Below are positions 44,805 to 52,319 of a stretch of 53,062 bases of DNA, in pieces. The DNA is from Chitinophaga pinensis (GTDB lineage: Bacteria; Bacteroidota; Bacteroidia; Flavobacteriales_D; Crocinitomicaceae). The stretch spans positions 1 to 53,062 of the forward strand of contig CAMCYF010000016.1 of NCBI GenBank assembly GCA_945883825.1. Direction: 5' to 3'. Numbering within the stretch: position 1 is the stretch's first letter; each line of letters opens with the position of its first letter. Below the pieces are notes generated by a model. The model saw only the letters and a list, made by a program, of their open reading frames with translations, ran no database searches and had not been told where the DNA came from. The position numbers and the translations under genes were made by a program.

Positions 44805-46808
44805 ATGAAAAATATTACATTTCTATTTGCTACTTTTTGTTCATTCGGTATTTCCTTTGGGCAACTTTTTTCTGAAAATTTTGATTCCTATGCTGTTGGT
44901 TCCTATTTGGGTCCCCAATCGTCTTCTTGGTCCACATGGAGTGGAACGGAAGGAAATGCAGAAGATGTAACAATTACAAATAATAATGCGAATTCAGCGC
45001 CTCATTCAATTTACTTCTCATCAACTGCTGCAACTGGTGGTCCTCAAGATGTGATTTTAAAATTTGGACAAGTTTACAATTCAGGAATTTTCACATTTGA
45101 ATCTGATTTTTATGTGAATTCTGGGAAAACTGGCTATTTTAATTTTCAAGCTAATCAAACGGTTGGTCAAGTCTGGGCACTTAATGTAAATTTCGATTCT
45201 GGAAATTTGTATGTAGACGATGGTATAACCACAAATTTAGTAAGCGCATCTTATCCTCAAGCTGCTTGGTTTAGCTTAAAAATTGAAGCGAATTTAACAC
45301 TTCATATCTGGAAGGCTTATCTAGATGGAGTTTTAGTTGGCACTTGGACAAATGGTATAAACACCCTTGCATCTACAGATTTTTTTCCTGTAGCAAACAG
45401 TCAGTTTTATGTTGATGATGTGATATTTAATCATGTTCCTTATGTGCTTCCTACTTTGAATGCACTTGTTTCAAATGTAGCTTTAGGTGGAGAAATAGCT
45501 GGTCAAACTGCCACTCCAGTAATTTCAATTCAAAATGGAGGAGCAACAGCTATCAATTCATTTGATGTCTCTTTGTCTTATAACGGTATTTTATATAATT
45601 CAAGTGTTAGTGCGCAAAACATTGCAAGTATTGCTAGTTATAATGTTACAATGCCTTCATTTCAATTGGTTCCGGGTAATCAAACTTATACAGTTGTAAT
45701 TTCAAACATCAATGGTGGAAATGATGACCTTGCTGAAGATAACACATTATCTGGTTCAATTAATCCTGTTGTTCCTGCTCCAGGAAAAATGGTTATTGGT
45801 GAGGAAGCAACGGGAACATGGTGTCAGTGGTGTCCTCGTGGTGCAGTTTTTATGGATCAGTTTGAAACGAAATATAATCAGTTTTGGGAAGGGATAGCTG
45901 TTCATAATGGAGATCCAATGACAGTTGTTGAGTATGATTCTGGAATTGGAGCATTTATCGGAGGTTACCCAAGTGCAATTGTTGATAGGGGAACTGATGT
46001 AGATCCATCTGGAATGTCTCCTGACTTTTTTGCGCGTTTGCAAATCCCTCCAGTTGCGACATTAATTAACGGTGCAACTTGGGATCCAACAAGTCGTATT
46101 TTAAATGTTTCAGTAAAAGCAGATTTCGCTTTAGCAGCAAATAGTTCATATAAGTTGGCATGCGTTTTAACAGAAGATGGTGTAACTGGAACAGGTTCAG
46201 GATATAATCAATCAAATGCTTACGCTGGTGGAGGGAACGGAGTTATGGGTGGCTTTGAGTCATTACCAAGTAGTGTTCCAGCAGCACAAATGGTTTATGA
46301 TCATGTAGCCCGAGCAATTGCTCCGAGTTTTACTGGTGAGGTTAATAGTTTTCCTGCAACTGTTCTTGCTGGTCAATCTCATACCTTGAATATTTCTTTT
46401 ACACTTCCAGCAACGTGGGATGAAAACAGCATCAATATAATCGGACTTTTACTGGATCCTCAGGGAAGAATAGACAATGCAGGAAAAGCTACAATCGCAG
46501 AAGCGGTAGCAAATGGCTATGTTGCAGGTTTATCAACAATTTATGGAGAGAATTTAGAGAAAATTATGACAGTTTATCCTAATCCAGCAAGCAGTAAGAC
46601 AACAATTCATCTTAACTTAGAATCTCAAGCATCTGTTGTCTTAAGTTTATTAGATGTTTCTGGAAAAGTGTTAAGTTCAAAAAATTACGGATCGCTGAAT
46701 GGTTCATGGAACCTAGATTTAAATACGTCAAATTATACTGCAGGAGTTTATTTTATAACGGTTTTAATAGATGGAAACAAAATAACAAAGCAATTGATTA
46801 TCGAATAG
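44805..46808 (+). CDS. Omp28-like T9SS-sorted protein with CxxC site
   Basis: 667 residues. Signal peptide to about residue 19, a LamG-like beta domain (about 20-205; FSENFDSYAVG, FYVDDVIF), a CARDB-like region (about 215-320), then an Omp28-related thioredoxin-like domain. This last domain has GTWCQWCPRG, with C340-x-x-C343, and NGDPM..GGYPSAIVDR. The C-terminal ~75 residues are a T9SS type A sorting domain (VYPNPASSKT, AGVYFITV). Surface-exposed or secreted; redox activity is possible but not shown. A strong terminator follows. Confidence 0.9.
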   Translation: MKNITFLFATFCSFGISFGQLFSENFDSYAVGSYLGPQSSSWSTWSGTEGNAEDVTITNNNANSAPHSIYFSSTAATGGPQDVILKFGQVYNSGIFTFESDFYVNSGKTGYFNFQANQTVGQVWALNVNFDSGNLYVDDGITTNLVSASYPQAAWFSLKIEANLTLHIWKAYLDGVLVGTWTNGINTLASTDFFPVANSQFYVDDVIFNHVPYVLPTLNALVSNVALGGEIAGQTATPVISIQNGGATAINSFDVSLSYNGILYNSSVSAQNIASIASYNVTMPSFQLVPGNQTYTVVISNINGGNDDLAEDNTLSGSINPVVPAPGKMVIGEEATGTWCQWCPRGAVFMDQFETKYNQFWEGIAVHNGDPMTVVEYDSGIGAFIGGYPSAIVDRGTDVDPSGMSPDFFARLQIPPVATLINGATWDPTSRILNVSVKADFALAANSSYKLACVLTEDGVTGTGSGYNQSNAYAGGGNGVMGGFESLPSSVPAAQMVYDHVARAIAPSFTGEVNSFPATVLAGQSHTLNISFTLPATWDENSINIIGLLLDPQGRIDNAGKATIAEAVANGYVAGLSTIYGENLEKIMTVYPNPASSKTTIHLNLESQASVVLSLLDVSGKVLSSKNYGSLNGSWNLDLNTSNYTAGVYFITVLIDGNKITKQLIIE

Positions 46809-46830
46809 TTTAATTTTTACGATAGTTTTA

Positions 46831-46859
46831 AAGGCTTCCACTTCGGGAGCCTTTTTTTT
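46831..46859 (+). terminator. Rho-independent terminator after the Omp28 gene
   Basis: AAGGCTTCC / GGGAGCCTT form a 9-bp stem (one G-U) with loop ACTTC, followed directly by eight T. The clearest intrinsic terminator in the window; isolates the T9SS gene from efp. Confidence 0.85.
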
Positions 46860-46891
46860 GCTTTAGATTGTGCCGAAACAAAATCAAAGAC

Positions 46892-46899
46892 TATCTTTG
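46892..46899 (+). promoter_or_regulatory. Promoter of efp: -7 TATCTTTG with TTG upstream
   Basis: TATCTTTG is an exact -7 match, 15 bases before the efp ATG at 46915. A TTG at 46868-46870, 21 bases upstream of it, is a plausible -33 element. Best complete promoter seen in the window. Confidence 0.6.
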
Positions 46900-46914
46900 C
46901 CCAAAAATAAAATC

Positions 46915-47481
46915 ATGGCAACAACAGCAGAAATAAGAAATGGTTTGTGTATTCGTCACAATGAGAAATTATTTCAAGTAATAGAGTTTCAACATGTGAA
47001 ACCTGGAAAAGGCCCAGCTTTTGTGCGCACTAAAATGCGTCAAATCGAAACTGGTCGTGTAATTGACAACACTTTTTCTGCGGGACATAAAATTGAAATT
47101 GTGCGCATTGAAAACCGCGAATACCAATATCTTTATCAAGAAACGGAGTCGTATGTTTTTATGAATAATGAAACGTACGAGCAAGTAAATATTCCATTAA
47201 AGATGGTAGAGAAACCGTATTTCTTGCAAGAAGGAATGATTGTAAATATCTTGTTTCATGCAGAAGAGGAAACGCCCTTAGTGGTAGAATTACCGATGTA
47301 TATTATTTCTGAAGTTACGTATACTGAACCAGGTGTGAAAGGAGATACTGCAACAAATTCTATGAAAGCAGCAACAATTGCAACAGGCGCAGAGGTTAAA
47401 GTTCCATTATTTATTGTTAATGGTGAAGTAATCAAAATTGATACGCGAACAGGTATTTATGTTGAACGAGTAAAAAAATAA
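46915..47481 (+). CDS. efp: Elongation factor P
   Basis: 188 residues from the ATG at 46915, the usual EF-P length; an in-frame GTG 45 bases upstream lies over the promoter and is rejected. Domain I loop reads PGKGPAF with Lys at residue 32, the position that is post-translationally modified in many bacteria, followed by VRTKMR. The C-terminal OB domains are intact ([38 protein letters not shown]). Relieves ribosome stalling at polyproline. No epmA/epmB or YmfI-type modification gene is nearby. gcvT starts 8 bases downstream. Confidence 0.97.
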   Translation: MATTAEIRNGLCIRHNEKLFQVIEFQHVKPGKGPAFVRTKMRQIETGRVIDNTFSAGHKIEIVRIENREYQYLYQETESYVFMNNETYEQVNIPLKMVEKPYFLQEGMIVNILFHAEEETPLVVELPMYIISEVTYTEPGVKGDTATNSMKAATIATGAEVKVPLFIVNGEVIKIDTRTGIYVERVKK

Positions 47482-47489
47482 GATTTAGT

Positions 47490-48572
47490 ATGAGAAATAC
47501 TGCATTATCACATAAACACATTGAATTGGGGGCTAAAATGGTTCCTTTTGCTGGTTACAACATGCCCGTGCAATATGAAGGTGTAAATGCAGAGCATCTT
47601 ACTGTTCGAAATGGAGTAGGGGTCTTTGATGTTTCTCATATGGGAGAATTTATTCTTCGCGGACCAAATGCATTGGCTTTAATTCAAAAATTTTCATCCA
47701 ATGATGCTTCTGTTTTATTTGATGGTAAAGTACAATATACCTGCATGCCAAATGGAAAAGGTGGAATAGTTGACGACCTTTTAATTTATCGTGTAAGTGA
47801 AAATGAATATTTCTTGGTTGTAAATGCTTCAAATATCGAAAAAGATTGGGCTTGGATTTCTTCATTGAATGATTTGGGTGTTGAAATGGAAAATGTTTCT
47901 GATGCTTATTCTCTATTGGCTGTCCAAGGTCCAAAAGCAGCTTTAGCTTTACAGGAATTGACAGACATTGCACTTTCTGAGATGGTTTATTATACCTTTA
48001 AGCATGGAAATTTTGCAGGTGTTGAAAATGTATTGATTTCAGCTACTGGTTATACTGGATCTGGAGGTTTTGAAATTTATGTGAAAAATGAAGATGCAGA
48101 AAAAGTTTGGGATGCACTATTTAGAGCTGGTGCAGCGTTTGGAATAAAACCAATTGGCTTGGCAGCAAGAGATACTTTGCGTTTAGAAATGGGTTTTTGC
48201 TTGTATGGCAATGACATTGATGATACAACTTCTCCTTTGGAAGCAGGCTTATCTTGGATAACAAAATTTACTAAAGATTTTACAGATTCTGACTTTCTAT
48301 TGAACCAAAAAAAATCAGGTCTAAAACGCAAATTAGTTGCTTTTGAAATGATTGATCGTGGAATTCCAAGACACGATTATCTGATAAAAGATTCTCTGAA
48401 TAATGTTATTGGAAAGGTGACTTCTGGAACTATGTCGCCAAGTAGGCAGATTGCGATTGGAATGGGTTATGTAGCAACTGAGTTTTCAATTGTAGGAACT
48501 GAAATTTTTATCGAAGTTCGAGAAAAAAGTATAAAGGCGAAAGTAGTTGCCTTACCTTTTTATAAAGTATAA
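47490..48572 (+). CDS. gcvT: Aminomethyltransferase (glycine cleavage T-protein)
   Basis: 360 residues. Conserved stretches: [65 protein letters not shown], and [11 protein letters not shown] near the C-terminus. Transfers the methylene of lipoyl-bound aminomethyl to tetrahydrofolate and releases ammonia. Eight bases after efp and probably co-transcribed; gcvH and gcvP are not in the window, and no glycine riboswitch precedes it. Confidence 0.97.
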   Translation: MRNTALSHKHIELGAKMVPFAGYNMPVQYEGVNAEHLTVRNGVGVFDVSHMGEFILRGPNALALIQKFSSNDASVLFDGKVQYTCMPNGKGGIVDDLLIYRVSENEYFLVVNASNIEKDWAWISSLNDLGVEMENVSDAYSLLAVQGPKAALALQELTDIALSEMVYYTFKHGNFAGVENVLISATGYTGSGGFEIYVKNEDAEKVWDALFRAGAAFGIKPIGLAARDTLRLEMGFCLYGNDIDDTTSPLEAGLSWITKFTKDFTDSDFLLNQKKSGLKRKLVAFEMIDRGIPRHDYLIKDSLNNVIGKVTSGTMSPSRQIAIGMGYVATEFSIVGTEIFIEVREKSIKAKVVALPFYKV

Positions 48573-48582
48573 ATTCTGGTTT

Positions 48583-49188
48583 TTAGTTACAAGCACAATT
48601 TTCCTGGAAATCTTTGTGTTTCCATTGAATCCAATATTCTTGAAAATTTTCAGGTGTCTTAATTAAAGAGCTTATTTCTAATTGTTCACAAACTGCAATT
48701 CCTGAAAGTTTTTTTTTGCGTTTTTCAATTTCAGGATCATGGTCCCAGCCTCCAGAGTGATCAAATCCTGTTCTTGCTTCACATGGGGTTTTTACACGTT
48801 TAAAAGGGATGAAGATTTCAAGTTTGACGGAACCTAAATTATCCATATCTATTGAAGTCATTCTGATATTTTTTAAGTCAACTTTAGTGTATTTTTTTTT
48901 GTCAAAAAGACTTTTAAGTTTTTTTCCAACCTCTCCTGAAATTAAATTTGACATGCGATGAGCTGTATCAATAATCTCACCTTTTTGAATTGTAAATTCA
49001 GGACCTAAATAATTTACTTTACAGAAAGAATCGTTGCAGACTATAACAAGGTTTTTTTCAGGTTTTGTTTTAGTATTTTTAACTTCTTTTCTAGGGCTCC
49101 TGCATGAGAAAATGAGTAAAGCGGATAATGTAAGAGCAGATATTTGAGTGAGTAAATAAGAGTTAGAATCCGAAATTATCATATCCAT
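48583..49188 (-). CDS. Predicted lipoprotein, unknown function
   Basis: 201 residues, not recognised. N-terminus has a hydrophobic run ending in a lipobox-like IFSC (Cys29), then a Lys-rich linker; an uncleaved anchor is an alternative. The body has scattered cysteines (CNDSFCKV, TPCEARTGFDH, VCEQ, and a CACN tail) and a GGWDHDPE motif. It starts 26 bases inside the end of the Nudix regulator gene (or 20 from the second ATG at 49182), so it is translated from the same transcript. Converges on gcvT with a 10-base gap. Confidence 0.72.
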   Translation of the reverse strand: MDMIISDSNSYLLTQISALTLSALLIFSCRSPRKEVKNTKTKPEKNLVIVCNDSFCKVNYLGPEFTIQKGEIIDTAHRMSNLISGEVGKKLKSLFDKKKYTKVDLKNIRMTSIDMDNLGSVKLEIFIPFKRVKTPCEARTGFDHSGGWDHDPEIEKRKKKLSGIAVCEQLEISSLIKTPENFQEYWIQWKHKDFQENCACN

Positions 49189-49915
49189 TCTGTGTTAAGA
49201 GTTGGTAATTTTCTTCATTAAATTTATACAATTGTGATGGCTTATGAGGAACACCGCGTTGTTTTTCTTTTAAATTAGTTAAGATATTTAATTTTTGAAT
49301 CTTCCTCCTAAAGTTTCGCTTGTCTAGGGGTTTTTCAAAAATACATTCGTACAATTTATGTAATTGACTTAAGGTGAATTTTTCAGGAAGCAAGTTAAAA
49401 CCAATTGGTTGAATTTTAATTTTTTGTTTTAATTTTTCTTTTGCTACTTGAAGTATTTCAAAATGATCAAAAGCCAATTCTTCTATTTCTGAGAGCGGAA
49501 TCCATTCTGCTTTTTTTGCAAAGGAATGAGCTCTCGGTACAAAATCATCAATTTTTACGAGGGAATAATAAGCTGCAGTTATTACGCGCGCATTTGGCTC
49601 ATCTCGAATAGATTTTAACCATTCACGGTCAGATTCTTTGTTCACACGATTAGGATTACCAAAAGCACCCACCTGCTCTAAATAAATATCTTTAATCCCT
49701 GTTAATTCCTCCAAAACACGATAAGCGGCTTCATCTAAATCTTCCTCTTCATAAATTAAATTTCCAGGTAAGGCTCTTAAATTTTTTGAATTTCCTAAGT
49801 TTTGACCACGATCAATTAGTAAAACCTTGATTTGTTCAAAGTCAAAACCAAAAATTACGCAGTCAACTGAATTATTTGGATTGAGATCTGTTTTTTTTCT
49901 AGTATTACCAACCAT
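49163..49915 (-). CDS. NrtR-like transcription regulator with degenerate Nudix domain
   Basis: 250 residues. The N-terminal Nudix-like fold (about 15-155) has GNLIYEEEDLDEAAYRVLEELTGI (residues 51-74) where the Nudix box is expected. R66, E69, E70 and G73 fit, but the Glu after Arg is Val67 and another catalytic Glu is Leu71, so hydrolysis is probably lost. The C-terminus (about 170-250; KFTLSQLHKLYECIF, KRNFRRKI) is a winged helix. This is the layout of NrtR/AraR-type sugar- or NAD-related repressors in which Nudix senses a ligand. Divergent from the kinase-like gene with a palindrome in between. Confidence 0.85.
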   Translation of the reverse strand: MVGNTRKKTDLNPNNSVDCVIFGFDFEQIKVLLIDRGQNLGNSKNLRALPGNLIYEEEDLDEAAYRVLEELTGIKDIYLEQVGAFGNPNRVNKESDREWLKSIRDEPNARVITAAYYSLVKIDDFVPRAHSFAKKAEWIPLSEIEELAFDHFEILQVAKEKLKQKIKIQPIGFNLLPEKFTLSQLHKLYECIFEKPLDKRNFRRKIQKLNILTNLKEKQRGVPHKPSQLYKFNEENYQLLTQNGYDNFGF

Positions 49916-49931
49916 ATTTAAGATTAATGAT

Positions 49932-49939
49932 TATCTTTG
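49932..49939 (+). promoter_or_regulatory. -7 promoter element (TATCTTTG) of the kinase-like gene
   Basis: Exact TAnnTTTG match between the divergent regulator and kinase genes; transcription would start about 5-8 bases later, inside the palindrome at 49944-49956. Confidence 0.6.
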
Positions 49940-49943
49940 AAAG

Positions 49944-49956
49944 TGTCTAAAAGACA
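49944..49956. promoter_or_regulatory. Candidate operator palindrome
   Basis: TGTCT-AAA-AGACA is a perfect 5+3+5 palindrome five bases after the -7 element and over the expected transcription start, in the 71-base gap between the Nudix regulator and the kinase-like gene. Position suggests autoregulation or control of the kinase by the adjacent regulator. Confidence 0.5.
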
Positions 49957-49986
49957 ATTTGGCATTAATTCATTCATAATTATTTT

Positions 49987-50850
49987 ATGCATTTTATAGT
50001 AGAAAGTGGTTCAACAAAAAGCGATTGGGTTCTAGTTGATAGTAAAAATAATCAAAGTTTTCATACAACAATCGGCTTCAATCCATATTTTCATTCTTCA
50101 GAATTAATTACAAGCGAAATAAAGAAGAATTTAGATATTATGAACGTAGCTTCTGAGATAAAAAGTGTTTATTTTTATGGTGCAGGCTGCTCAAGTTCTG
50201 AAATGAATGCAATTGTCGAGGCAGGCTTAAAAAAAATATTCGTTAATGCTTTTATTTTAGTAGAGCATGATTTGTTAGCTTGCGCATATGCAACATATAC
50301 CGGAAGACCAGTGATTTCTTGTATTATCGGTACAGGTTCAAATTCTTGTTTGTTTGATGGCGAAAATTTAAGCGAAGTTGTTCCCGCTCTTGGTTATATT
50401 TTAGGTGATGAAGGAAGCGGAAGCTATTTTGGAAAGCAGTTAATTTCTAGTTTTTTGTACCATCTTCTTCCAAAAGATATTGAGGCAGATTTTATTGAAA
50501 CCTATCAATTGGATAAAGAAACTTTGGTGAATCGTATCTATCGCGAGCCAAACGCGAATGTATTTATCGCCTCGTTTATGCCTTTTATTGCAAAACACAA
50601 GGATTCACCATTTTTTCGTAAAATGGTTACTGATGGATTTAAAAAATTCATGGAAATTCATGTTTGTTGTTATCAAGATTACACTAGTAAAGAAGTAAAT
50701 TTCGTTGGCTCAATTTCATTAATTTTTGAGCGAGAATTAAATGCCGCTGGAAAGGAACTGGGAATTGAAATTGGTCGAATTATTCCAAAACCTATTCATG
50801 CTTTAGTTCAATATCATTTAGATTATGTTTTAAAGCAACAAATAATTTAA
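49987..50850 (+). CDS. BadF/N-acetylglucosamine-kinase-like ATPase
   Basis: 287 residues of the ASKHA fold: MHFIVESGSTKSDW (phosphate 1 loop), IGTGSNSCLFDG (phosphate 2), GYILGDEGSGSYFGKQL and VNFVGSIS near the adenosine motif. Family members phosphorylate GlcNAc or related amino sugars. Here it likely acts in amino-sugar salvage in the cytoplasm. Probably regulated by the divergent NrtR-like protein through the palindrome at 49944. A GH20 hexosaminidase elsewhere in the window could supply GlcNAc. Followed 23 bases later by the FkbM gene. Confidence 0.85.
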   Translation: MHFIVESGSTKSDWVLVDSKNNQSFHTTIGFNPYFHSSELITSEIKKNLDIMNVASEIKSVYFYGAGCSSSEMNAIVEAGLKKIFVNAFILVEHDLLACAYATYTGRPVISCIIGTGSNSCLFDGENLSEVVPALGYILGDEGSGSYFGKQLISSFLYHLLPKDIEADFIETYQLDKETLVNRIYREPNANVFIASFMPFIAKHKDSPFFRKMVTDGFKKFMEIHVCCYQDYTSKEVNFVGSISLIFERELNAAGKELGIEIGRIIPKPIHALVQYHLDYVLKQQII

Positions 50851-50873
50851 TTTCACTCAGATTCTTTATTCCT

Positions 50874-51641
50874 ATGAATTACCTTAAGAAAATCTTATTT
50901 ATAATTCTAGGTCAGAGAAGTTATTTAAAGCTCCTGCATCGCGTTTTTTATCTCTTATATGATTTAAAATTCCTTGGTTTTAATCAAAAATTTAAGTTCC
51001 ATTATGCTGTTAAGAAGATTATAAAACCTGATTTTATTGTTCTTGATCTTGGAGCAAATTTGGGTTATTTCGCTAAAATTTTTTCCCGGCTTGCTAAAAA
51101 TGGAAAAGTTATTTGTGTCGAACCTATTCCTGATTTTTTCTCAACTTTGACCTATTTTTTAGGGCACAAAAAAAATACTGAGATTTACAATTTTGCTCTA
51201 GGAAATGAAGCTGGAGAAACTACAATGGTTTTACCTGAATCTAACGGATTTATAAGAACCGGATTACCTCACATTGCAAGTTCTGAAAAAGAAATCGCCA
51301 ATAATAAATCTCAACTTGTGGAAATCAGGAAAGCTTCAGATTTTATTTCTCAAATTCCACATATTGATTATATAAAATGCGATATTGAAGGGTATGAAGC
51401 TATTGTTTTTGAAGATTTTAAATCCTATTTAATGAAAGTTAGACCGCTTATTCAAATTGAAATTGGACAGGAAAATATAGCTAAAATGTTGGAATTATTT
51501 ACAGAACTTGATTACCTTCAATATGGCATTTCAAATTTTTCTTTTGTGTCGGAAAAAGGAGATGGAACACAACAAGAACCTGGTGATTTTTTATTTATTC
51601 CAGCTGACAAAAAAACATACTTTGAATCTCTTATAAAATGA
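50874..51641 (+). CDS. FkbM-family SAM methyltransferase
   Basis: 255 residues. SAM-binding motif I VLDLGANLGYFA, motif II region VICVEPIP, and IDYIKCDIEGYEAIVFEDF typical of FkbM. Usually methylates sugar hydroxyls of polysaccharides or secondary metabolites; the target is unknown. The N-terminal 40 residues are basic and hydrophobic. It overlaps the next gene by four bases. Confidence 0.9.
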   Translation: MNYLKKILFIILGQRSYLKLLHRVFYLLYDLKFLGFNQKFKFHYAVKKIIKPDFIVLDLGANLGYFAKIFSRLAKNGKVICVEPIPDFFSTLTYFLGHKKNTEIYNFALGNEAGETTMVLPESNGFIRTGLPHIASSEKEIANNKSQLVEIRKASDFISQIPHIDYIKCDIEGYEAIVFEDFKSYLMKVRPLIQIEIGQENIAKMLELFTELDYLQYGISNFSFVSEKGDGTQQEPGDFLFIPADKKTYFESLIK

Positions 51642-52258
51642 AGATAATCCTAGTTTTACTTCTTCTTCCCCTTCTATTCTCCTGTAAAAAAGGAACTGGA
51701 AATTTTATGATTAAAGGAAAAATTACAGATGAAACTTTCTCAACTGGCTTAGATGCTGCCATCATTAAATTATATAAAGTTCCTGTGGCTTCAAGTTCAC
51801 GGATCTTAGTTGATAGTTTTATCCTACAAGAAGATGGCACCTATTCCTTTACTTTTCCGCGTGAAAAAATTGAAAAATACATATTAGTAGTTGAAAAAAA
51901 TCTTTATTTTAAATTGGAAAAAGAAATTCACTATTCAGATTTGACCGTAAACGAGCCATTGATTTGTAATTATGGCACAAAAGCTAAATCTTGGGTGGAA
52001 TTACGTTTTATAAATGCTGATGTTCAGCCAAGTGATCACTTTAGATATATAAAACAAGCTGGACTTGTAGGCTGTGAAGAATGCTGTTCAAATACAGAAG
52101 AAAATATCTACGCAAACCCCTATTTTTCTCGATTTTGTATTAATAACGCGAATGAATTGTACTCCATTCTTTATTGGAATATTGGAACTTTTCAGCAAGG
52201 ATATAAGGAAGCACTGACGGTTCCTTTTGATACAACTCTTCTGTTGATCAATTATTGA
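51638..52258 (+). CDS. Predicted lipoprotein with Cys cluster
   Basis: 206 residues. Lipoprotein signal LLLLPLLFSC (Cys16) then KKGTGNFMIKGKITDE, a carboxypeptidase-regulatory-like beta-sandwich start (KGKITDETFSTGLDAAIIKLY) common in outer-membrane lipoproteins. A GCEECCSNTEEN cluster and YFSRFCINN follow. Function unknown. Coupled to the FkbM gene by a 4-base ATGA overlap. Confidence 0.82.
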   Translation: MKIILVLLLLPLLFSCKKGTGNFMIKGKITDETFSTGLDAAIIKLYKVPVASSSRILVDSFILQEDGTYSFTFPREKIEKYILVVEKNLYFKLEKEIHYSDLTVNEPLICNYGTKAKSWVELRFINADVQPSDHFRYIKQAGLVGCEECCSNTEENIYANPYFSRFCINNANELYSILYWNIGTFQQGYKEALTVPFDTTLLLINY

Positions 52259-52319
52259 GCTCGGTTTGTGCTTTATGATTTCTTTCTAATATAACTACCT
52301 TTACATTTAGTAAAAAACA

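Noticed and set aside
46870..46914. GTG start for efp 45 bases upstream
   Set aside because: It covers the promoter; the ATG at 46915 gives the canonical 188-residue EF-P.
47482..47489. Glycine riboswitch before gcvT
   Set aside because: Only eight bases separate efp and gcvT.
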